Assembly: GCA_024405255.1 (NCBI GenBank)
Contig: JAKSOY010000111.1
Location: forward strand, 1 to 14,234
DNA: 14,234 nucleotides
Reading direction: 5' to 3'
Origin: Kiritimatiellia bacterium
GTDB lineage: Bacteria; Verrucomicrobiota; Kiritimatiellia; RFP12; UBA1067
Under the pieces are notes generated by a model that saw only the letters and a list, made by a program, of their open reading frames with translations, did not search any database and was not told where the DNA came from. Position 1 is the first letter of the stretch. Each line of letters begins with the position of its first letter. The position numbers were made by a program, and so were the translations under genes. Below are positions 5,602 to 11,736 of this stretch, piece by piece.

Positions 5602-7368
5602 ATGAAGAAGCTTGATCCCACGAAGTTGAAAGACTGGCAGATCGCCGAAGCGGCGGAAGAGACGCTGCGTCCGGCAAAGGACCTGGTGGCCGAACTTGGC
5701 CTGACCGACGAGGAATGGACGCCTTACGGGAAGGTGCTTGCGAAGGTCGATGTGACGAAGGTGCTCAAGCGTCTGGGCGAGAAGAAGCGCGGCAAGTACA
5801 TCGACGTGACGGCGATCACGCCGACGGCGCTGGGTGAAGGCAAGACCACGACGACGCTTGGACTCGTGGAAGGCCTGGGTCGTCTCGGCAAGAAGGTCAT
5901 CGGCTGCGTGCGTCAGCCTTCGGGCGGCCCGACGTTCAACATCAAGGGCAGCGCGGCGGGCGGCGGACTCGCACAGGTCGTACCGTTGACGGCGCTTTCG
6001 CTGGGTCTGACCGGCGACATCGATGCGATCACGAACGCGAACAACCTCGCGATGGTCGCGCTCAACAGTCGTATGCAGCATGAGCGCAACCACGACGACG
6101 CGTGGCTCGCCGAACGCGGACTCAAGCGCCTCGACATCGATCCGGATCGCATCCAGTTCCGCTGGGCGATGGACTTCTGCGCGCAGGGCCTGCGCGACAT
6201 CGAAATCGGCCGCGGCGGCAAGCTCGACGGTTTCACCTGCAATTCGGGCTTCTACATCACGGTTGCGTCGGAAGTGATGGCGATCCTCGCGATGTCGGCG
6301 GATTTGAAGGACCTCCGTGCGCGTCTGGGCAAGATCATCGTCGCCTACTCGAAGAGCGGCGCACCGGTGACGACGCACGACCTCGAGGTCGACGGCGCGA
6401 TGTGCGCGCTGCTGGTGAACGCGATCAAGCCGACGCTGATGCAGTCCATCGAGGGCCAGCCGATGTTCGTCCACGCGGGGCCGTTCGCCAACATCGCGAT
6501 CGGGCAGAACTCGGTCGTCGCGGACCGGCTCGCCTGCGCGCTCGGCGACTACGTCGTCACGGAGAGCGGCTTCGCCTCGGACATGGGCTTCGAGAAGTTC
6601 TGGAACATCAAGTGCCGCTGCTCGGGCCTCAAGCCCGACTGCGTCGTCCTCGTCGCGACGGTCCGAGCCCTGAAGGCGCACGGCGGCGCGCCGGCCGTGA
6701 AGGCGGGGCTTCCGCTCGATCCCGTCTACACGACGGAGAACCTCGAGCTCCTGGAGAAGGGCTGCGACAACCTGCTTGCGCACATCGACATCATCCGTCG
6801 CGCGGGCATTCAGCCGGTCGTCTGTCTCAATGCGTTCTACACCGACACGCAGGCGGAGCGCGACCTCGTGAAGAAGATGGCCGAGAAGGCGGGCGCGACG
6901 TTCGCCGTCTCCGACCACTGGCTCAAGGGCGGCGAAGGCGCGCTCGAACTTGCGGAGGCCGTCATCAAGGCGTGCGACGAGCCGAACAAGTTCGCGTTCC
7001 TCTGCGATCTCAACGAGCCGCTCAAGGACCGCATCGAGAAGCAGGTGAAGGAAGTCTATGGCGGCGACGGCGTGGACTTCGAACCGCTCGCGCTTGAAAA
7101 GCTCGCGCAGTTCCAGGCGAATCCCGAGACGGCCAAGCTGCCGATCTGCGTCGCCAAGACGCAATACTCGCTTTCGCACGATCCGAATCTCCTGGGGCGT
7201 CCGAAGGGCTGGCGCATGCCGGTCAAGGACGTGCTCATCTATCAGGGCGCGGGGCTCATCGTGCCGGTCGCGGGCGAGATCAAGCTGATGCCGGGAACCT
7301 CGGCGTCGCCGGCCTACCGTCGGATCGACGTCGATGTCGAGACGGGACATGTGCACGGACTCTTCTGA
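5602..7368 (+). CDS. fhs: Formate-tetrahydrofolate ligase
   Basis: 588 residues. It makes 10-formyl-THF from formate, THF and ATP, feeding one-carbon pools and, in acetogens, the methyl branch of the Wood-Ljungdahl path. Seen: ATP-binding loop TPTALGEGKTTTTLGL (73-88), RQPSGGPTFNIKG, the DLEVDGAMCALL and MFVHAGPFANIAIG motifs, FEKFWNIKCRCSGLKPD, and a C-terminal MPGTSASPAYRRIDVD where many members have MPGLPKxPAA. I chose ATG 5602, just after GTCGAGAAG; an in-frame ATG at 5542 would add 20 residues and overlap the upstream gene by 23 nt. No fold, acs or other Wood-Ljungdahl genes are in the window, so acetogenesis cannot be claimed. The heptad repeat follows directly. Confidence 0.96.
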   Translation: MKKLDPTKLKDWQIAEAAEETLRPAKDLVAELGLTDEEWTPYGKVLAKVDVTKVLKRLGEKKRGKYIDVTAITPTALGEGKTTTTLGLVEGLGRLGKKVIGCVRQPSGGPTFNIKGSAAGGGLAQVVPLTALSLGLTGDIDAITNANNLAMVALNSRMQHERNHDDAWLAERGLKRLDIDPDRIQFRWAMDFCAQGLRDIEIGRGGKLDGFTCNSGFYITVASEVMAILAMSADLKDLRARLGKIIVAYSKSGAPVTTHDLEVDGAMCALLVNAIKPTLMQSIEGQPMFVHAGPFANIAIGQNSVVADRLACALGDYVVTESGFASDMGFEKFWNIKCRCSGLKPDCVVLVATVRALKAHGGAPAVKAGLPLDPVYTTENLELLEKGCDNLLAHIDIIRRAGIQPVVCLNAFYTDTQAERDLVKKMAEKAGATFAVSDHWLKGGEGALELAEAVIKACDEPNKFAFLCDLNEPLKDRIEKQVKEVYGGDGVDFEPLALEKLAQFQANPETAKLPICVAKTQYSLSHDPNLLGRPKGWRMPVKDVLIYQGAGLIVPVAGEIKLMPGTSASPAYRRIDVDVETGHVHGLF

Positions 7369-7369
7369 G

Positions 7370-7404
7370 GGTTAAAGGTTAAAGATTAAAGGTTAAAGTT
7401 TAAT
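7370..7404 (+). repeat. Heptanucleotide repeat GGTTAAA in a C-free spacer
   Basis: Units GGTTAAA (7370-7376), GGTTAAA (7377-7383), GATTAAA (7384-7390), GGTTAAA (7391-7397) and a decayed GTTTAAT (7398-7404), starting 2 nt after the fhs stop. The rest of the spacer repeats related words (GGGTTAAA, GAGTTAA). No C occurs on this strand from 7366 to 7461. Confidence 0.85.
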
Positions 7405-7446
7405 GGGTGGAAGAGTTGAAGGGTTAAAGAGTTAAGGAAAGAAGAT

Positions 7447-8451
7447 ATGTTGAATTGGATGCCTGAATTGAAGGGGCGCTCGCTCCTGCGGATGACTTCG
7501 TTTACGGATGAAGAGATGTTGAACCTTGTCGACCTCGCGGCGCAGCTCAAGGCGCGTCGCAAGGCCGGTGTGCGGGGGGACTTGCTGCACCGTAAGAACA
7601 TTGCGCTGATTTTCGAGAAGTCGTCCACGCGTACGCGCAACTCGTCCATCATCGCCGCGCGCGACGAAGGCGGCGGGGCGGAGTATCTGACGCGTCCCGA
7701 CATCCATTTCGGCAAGAAGGAGAGCGTCAAGGATACGGCGCGCGTGCTGGGGCGCATCTACGACGGCATTCTCTTCCGCGGTTTCAAGCAGTCAACGGTC
7801 GAAGAGCTGGCGAAGTGGAGCGGCGTGCCGGTGTGGAACGGTCTCACCGACGACTACCATCCGACGCAGATTCTCGCTGACCTGCTCACGATTCGCGAGA
7901 CGTTCGGTTCGCTCAAGGACTGCACGGTCGCCTATGTGGGCGATGGACGCAACAACGTGGCGAATTCGCTGATGATGGGCTGCGCGAAGGCGGGTGTGCG
8001 TTATGTGTGCTGCACGCCGAAGGAACTTTGGCCGGATGAGAAGGTGCTCGCCGAGGCCGAAGAGGTCGCGAAGCGCAACGGTGTGGACATTCGCGTGTTC
8101 GACGACCCGGTGAAGGGCGTGAAGGGCGCGAACGTGCTCTATACCGATGTGTGGGTGTCGATGGGCGAAGAGGCGAAGACGGCCGAGCGCATCAAGATGC
8201 TACGTCCCTATCAGATCAATATGGATTTGATGAAGGCTACGGGCAATCTGGACGGCAAGCTCATGTTCCTGCACTGCCTGCCGGCATTCCACGATTTCAA
8301 CACCGAGGTCACGAAGGAGAGCGGCGCGCTCGAGGTGACGGACGAAGTGTTCGAGTCGAAGTATTCGAAGGTGTTCGACGAGAGCGAAAACCGCATGCAT
8401 ACGATCAAGGCCCTGTTCGTCTCGGCCTTGGCCGATCGTGCTGCATTGTAA
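7447..8451 (+). CDS. argF: Ornithine carbamoyltransferase
   Basis: 334 residues, full length. It transfers the carbamoyl group of carbamoyl phosphate to ornithine to give citrulline (arginine synthesis; the catabolic ArcB runs it in reverse and sequence alone does not separate them). Seen: carbamoyl phosphate loop FEKSSTRTR (56-64), KESVKDTARVLGR (91-103), DDYHPTQ (135-141), the ornithine-site DVWVSMGEE (234-242), catalytic HCLPAFHD (276-283) and ENRMHTIKA (314-322). Odd: after STRTR the family usually reads C(A/S)FEVA, here NSSIIAA. The start at 7447 follows a purine run AAGGAAAGAAG. Neither carbamoyl phosphate synthase nor arginine deiminase genes are adjacent, so the physiological direction is open. 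Confidence 0.95.
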   Translation: MLNWMPELKGRSLLRMTSFTDEEMLNLVDLAAQLKARRKAGVRGDLLHRKNIALIFEKSSTRTRNSSIIAARDEGGGAEYLTRPDIHFGKKESVKDTARVLGRIYDGILFRGFKQSTVEELAKWSGVPVWNGLTDDYHPTQILADLLTIRETFGSLKDCTVAYVGDGRNNVANSLMMGCAKAGVRYVCCTPKELWPDEKVLAEAEEVAKRNGVDIRVFDDPVKGVKGANVLYTDVWVSMGEEAKTAERIKMLRPYQINMDLMKATGNLDGKLMFLHCLPAFHDFNTEVTKESGALEVTDEVFESKYSKVFDESENRMHTIKALFVSALADRAAL

Positions 8452-8469
8452 GATTTCAAGCATCAGGAA

Positions 8470-8490
8470 GCGGACGCCTGTTGCGTCCGC
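8470..8490 (+). terminator. 8-bp GC hairpin after argF
   Basis: GCGGACGC (8470-8477), loop CTGTT, GCGTCCGC (8483-8490): a perfect, very stable stem 18 nt after the argF stop. No U-tract follows, so an intrinsic terminator of the classic type is doubtful; it may instead be the first stem of the metK leader or of a dispersed repeat. Confidence 0.4.
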
Positions 8491-8572
8491 GCCAACCGAG
8501 CAGAATACGCCGCGGTGGTAGGGGTTTCCTCCCAGATGCGCTTCGCAAGTACGAAGAAAGAGAGAAAAGAAG
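8491..8572 (+). promoter_or_regulatory. Structured leader region upstream of metK, function unknown
   Basis: After the GC hairpin the leader holds a possible GGGG-TTT-CCTC stem (8521-8531) and two overlapping, mutually exclusive hairpins: TGCG-CTT-CGCA (8537-8547) and CTTCG-CAAGTA-CGAAG (8541-8556). The latter ends 16 nt before the metK ATG, close to the purine-rich ribosome region AGAGAGAAAAGAAG. metK is a classic target of SAM-sensing leaders, but I cannot fit this to a known SAM riboswitch consensus. The stretch also has an open minus-strand frame, so a dispersed repeat is an alternative. Confidence 0.3.
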
Positions 8573-9760
8573 ATGAGTACGACAAAGCTTGCCCCACGGC
8601 ATGTCTTTACTTCGGAGTCTGTCTCCGAAGGTCATCCCGACAAAGTCGCCGACCAGATCAGCGATGCCATCCTTGATGCCTGCCTGGCGGGCGATTCCCA
8701 TGCCCATGTGGGCTGTGAGACGATGGTGGGTCCGAATCTCGTGGTGAACATGGGCGAAATCACGGCTTGTGGTTTCGAGAAGATCAATCCGCAGGCCATC
8801 GCACGCGCGGTGGTGAAGGACATCGGCTACGATCGTCCGGCGGAAGGCTTCAGCTGGGATACGTTCAACTATGTGAGCGCGCTGCACGGACAGAGTCCCG
8901 ACATCGCGCAGGGCGTCAATCGCGCGAAGGCCGAAAAGCAGGGCGCGGGCGATCAGGGCATGATGTTCGGCTACGCGACGAACGAGACGAAGTCGCTGAT
9001 GCCGGCGCCGATCGTCTATTCGCACGAGCTGCTGCAGCTGTTCACGAAGCTGCGCAAGACGGGCAAGATCGCCTATCTGCGTCCGGACTCGAAGAGTCAG
9101 CTTTCGGTCGCCTACGAAAACGGCAAGCCGGTGTCGATCGAGACCGTGGTGCTGTCGCACCAGACGACCGAAGAGGGCGCCAACAAGAAGTGCTACGCGG
9201 AACTCGAGGAGATCGCCCGCACGATGCTGGCGAAGACGGGACTTCTGACCAATCGCACCAAGTTCTACATCAATCCCACGGGCAAGTTCGTGGTGGGCGG
9301 TCCGACCGGCGACAGCGGCCTCACGGGACGCAAGATCATCGTCGACACCTACGGCGGCATGGCGGCGCACGGCGGCGGCGCGTTCAGCGGAAAGGACCCC
9401 TCGAAGGTCGACCGCAGCGCGGCCTACTACGCGCGCTACGCGGCGAAGAACATTGTGGCGGCCGGCCTTGCGGACCGCTGCCAGATCCAGGTCGCGTACG
9501 CGATCGGTGTGGACAAGCCGGTCTCCGTCTGCGTGAAGACCTTCGGTACGAACCACGGCGTCACGAACGAACGGCTTGAGAAGATCATCCTCTCGGGCAA
9601 GGTGTTCGATTTCCGTCCGTACGCGCTGATCGCCGATCTCGGACTTGCCAAGCCGAAAGGCTGGAGCTACCGCGAGACATCGAATTACGGCCACTTCGGC
9701 CGAGCGGGTTTCCCGTGGGAGAAGACCGATCGGGTGGCGGCGCTCAAGGATCTCGTTTAA
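8573..9760 (+). CDS. metK: S-adenosylmethionine synthase
   Basis: 395 residues, usual length. It makes SAM from methionine and ATP. Seen: [20 protein letters not shown] (12-31) with the ATP/Mg-binding His and Asp, the [12 protein letters not shown] loop (124-135), HQTTEE in the central domain, and the phosphate-binding [16 protein letters not shown] (267-282). The C-terminal [12 protein letters not shown] strand and the final [20 protein letters not shown] are also normal. Start ATG 8573 follows a purine-rich run and gives the normal N terminus. The 121-nt leader separating it from argF is structured. The lyase gene starts 23 nt after its stop, so read-through into it is possible. Confidence 0.97.
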   Translation: MSTTKLAPRHVFTSESVSEGHPDKVADQISDAILDACLAGDSHAHVGCETMVGPNLVVNMGEITACGFEKINPQAIARAVVKDIGYDRPAEGFSWDTFNYVSALHGQSPDIAQGVNRAKAEKQGAGDQGMMFGYATNETKSLMPAPIVYSHELLQLFTKLRKTGKIAYLRPDSKSQLSVAYENGKPVSIETVVLSHQTTEEGANKKCYAELEEIARTMLAKTGLLTNRTKFYINPTGKFVVGGPTGDSGLTGRKIIVDTYGGMAAHGGGAFSGKDPSKVDRSAAYYARYAAKNIVAAGLADRCQIQVAYAIGVDKPVSVCVKTFGTNHGVTNERLEKIILSGKVFDFRPYALIADLGLAKPKGWSYRETSNYGHFGRAGFPWEKTDRVAALKDLV

Positions 9761-9771
9761 CTCAATTCAGC

Positions 9772-9777
9772 GGAGGG
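9772..9777 (+). promoter_or_regulatory. Ribosome binding site deciding the lyase start
   Basis: GGAGGG lies directly against ATG 9778 but about 7 nt before ATG 9784 (GGAGG at 9772-9776). The spacing favours 9784 over 9778 and over upstream in-frame starts inside metK. Confidence 0.65.
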
Positions 9778-9783
9778 ATGAAA

Positions 9784-11703
9784 ATGAAGATGCGGTGGCC
9801 AATCACGTTCGCGGTCCTGGTTGCCGCATTTCTCTTTTCACTCAGCACAGACGGCGCGGATTCGGAGACGGGCTGGGCTGGCTATGTTCAGCTTGAAGTT
9901 CGCGAAGCGCTGCAAAAGCCGAAACCGCATCCGCGCCTGCTGGCGACGGCGGACGACTTTGCGCGCCTGCGCGCTTCGACGAACGAACTGGTGCGGCTCG
10001 GTTGCGAACGTCTGCTGTTCGATGCGGGCGAGATGCGTTCTTTCCCGCTGCCGCTTCGCCGTTTGGAAGGCCGCCGTCTGCTCACGGTTTCGCAACGTGC
10101 GTTGTCCCGGATTCTGACATTGGCGTTTGCCTATCGCCTGACGGGCAATGACCGTTTCGTGCGGCGGGCGATCGAAGAGGCCGAAGCGGTCTGCGCGTTC
10201 CGCGATTGGAATCCGGACCATTTTCTCGATACGGCCGAAATGACGCTGGCGGTTGCGTTGGCCTATGACTGGCTCTACGACGTGCTCACGGTCGAGCAAC
10301 GAGCGACCCTGCGCAAGGGGCTGCTGAAAAACGGTCTGCGCGAGCCGAATGGTACGCCGAAGACGGGCGGCTGGGTGAACGCCGCCAACAATTGGGGACA
10401 AGTCTGCCACGCGGGTCTTGTGGCGGGTGCGATCGCCCTGATGGACGAGGAACCGGCGCTCGCCGAGAAGATCCTTGTGCGGGCTGCGACGGCCTTGCCG
10501 CGTCCGATGCAGGCCTTTGCGCCGGCGGGCGGCTTCCCCGAAGGCCCGGCCGCGTACTGGCCGTATGCGATGTCCTTCAACGTCGTTGCACTTGAGGCCT
10601 TTACGAAGGCGCTGGGAACGGATTTCGGATTGGCGAATCTGCGGGGATTCCGTGAAAGTGCGGACTATCTGGATAGCGTCACGGGTCCGACGGGACGCCT
10701 CTTCAATTACGCCGATGCCTCGGTGCTGCCGGATCAGAAGAAACTGTCGATGCGCGCCTCGGAAATGGCGAGCTTCTGGCTGGCGCGGCGTTTCGATCGC
10801 GCCGACACGCTCGTACGGTGGGAGCTGCCGCTCTATCGGGCATACTGCAAAGACCGTACCCCGCCGCATCCGACGCCGCGGCGCGTGTTGAATCGGTTGA
10901 TGCCGCTGACGCTCCTGTGGCTGGAGCCGCCGGCGAAGAAAAGTCCGTCGGCGGAATTGCCGCTTTGCCGTCTGATTCCCGGACGCGTGCCGATTGCCGT
11001 GCAACGGTCGGGGTGGGACAAGTCGGACTGGTTTGTCGGCTTGAAGGGCGGATCGCCCTCGTCGCCGCATGGACACATGGACGGCGGTTCGTTCGTGCTG
11101 GATGCGAAGGGCGTGCGCTGGGCGAGCGACTTGGGCAGCGAAGACTATCATCGGATGGAGGCGTCCGAACGCAACCTCTGGGACATGTCGCAGAATTCCG
11201 ACCGTTGGAAGATTTTCCGCCTCGGCGCGGCGAGTCACAACATCTTCCGTCTCAATGGCGGCCAGCAGTATGTGGGCGGGAGTGCGTTGTTCGTCTCTTT
11301 CACGAATGCGCCGGTGGCAAAGGCCGTGATGGATGTGAAGGGACTCTATCCGGGTGTGGCCGAAGCGACGCGGACGGGGACGCTCGTGCCAGGCGGCGGC
11401 TATTTCCTGCAAGACCATCTCGCCGGTGTGACGAAGGGAACGGTGCTGCGGTGGCAGATGGTGACGCCGGCCCGTGTGAAGTCGAACGAGAAGAACGAGC
11501 TTGTGCTGGTGCAGCGTGGTCCGGACGGCGAGGACGTCGAGATGAAGATCACGGCTTCGGACCGTTGGGCGCGTTGGACGACCGAAGCGTTGGAAGGGGC
11601 CGCCGGCTTGGACGAATCGCCGAATCCCGGCTTCACGTTGGTGTATTTCCAATTACTTGTTCCCGAATCGGGAACACTTGACTATACGGTTCGATTCGAG
11701 TGA
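9784..11703 (+). CDS. Secreted heparinase II/III family polysaccharide lyase
   Basis: 639 residues. Signal peptide: MKMRWP, hydrophobic 7-20, cleavage probably near STDGA-DS (25). An all-helical (alpha/alpha) toroid domain spans about 45-370, then a beta-sandwich domain (about 385-639), the layout of heparinase II/III-like lyases, which cleave uronic-acid-containing glycans by beta-elimination. Seen: HPRLLATADDFARLR (49-63), AYDWLYDVLT, the NNWGQVCHAGL motif (202-212), GGFPEGPAAYWPY (249-261) with candidate catalytic tyrosines, and PHGHMDGGSFVLDAKGVRW (428-446) with candidate catalytic or metal-binding His. The exact glycan (heparin, heparan, alginate or other) cannot be read from motifs. No sulfatase or SusC/D pair is in view. 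A very long surface protein follows 33 nt downstream, suggesting a shared transcript. Confidence 0.85.
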   Translation: MKMRWPITFAVLVAAFLFSLSTDGADSETGWAGYVQLEVREALQKPKPHPRLLATADDFARLRASTNELVRLGCERLLFDAGEMRSFPLPLRRLEGRRLLTVSQRALSRILTLAFAYRLTGNDRFVRRAIEEAEAVCAFRDWNPDHFLDTAEMTLAVALAYDWLYDVLTVEQRATLRKGLLKNGLREPNGTPKTGGWVNAANNWGQVCHAGLVAGAIALMDEEPALAEKILVRAATALPRPMQAFAPAGGFPEGPAAYWPYAMSFNVVALEAFTKALGTDFGLANLRGFRESADYLDSVTGPTGRLFNYADASVLPDQKKLSMRASEMASFWLARRFDRADTLVRWELPLYRAYCKDRTPPHPTPRRVLNRLMPLTLLWLEPPAKKSPSAELPLCRLIPGRVPIAVQRSGWDKSDWFVGLKGGSPSSPHGHMDGGSFVLDAKGVRWASDLGSEDYHRMEASERNLWDMSQNSDRWKIFRLGAASHNIFRLNGGQQYVGGSALFVSFTNAPVAKAVMDVKGLYPGVAEATRTGTLVPGGGYFLQDHLAGVTKGTVLRWQMVTPARVKSNEKNELVLVQRGPDGEDVEMKITASDRWARWTTEALEGAAGLDESPNPGFTLVYFQLLVPESGTLDYTVRFE

Positions 11704-11736
11704 TCGGTTGATCGGAATTCGGGTGGGGAGGATGGG

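Noticed and set aside
5521..7356. 611-codon open frame on the minus strand
   Set aside because: Antisense to fhs, whose motifs are intact throughout; low-complexity Arg/Asp/Leu composition typical of a shadow.
8452..8572. Known SAM riboswitch (SAM-I, II, III or SAM/SAH class)
   Set aside because: I could not match the conserved cores of these classes by eye; kept only as an unassigned structured leader.
9838..11652. 604-codon open frame on the minus strand
   Set aside because: Antisense to the lyase gene, with shadow-type Arg/His-rich composition and no recognisable start signals or domains.
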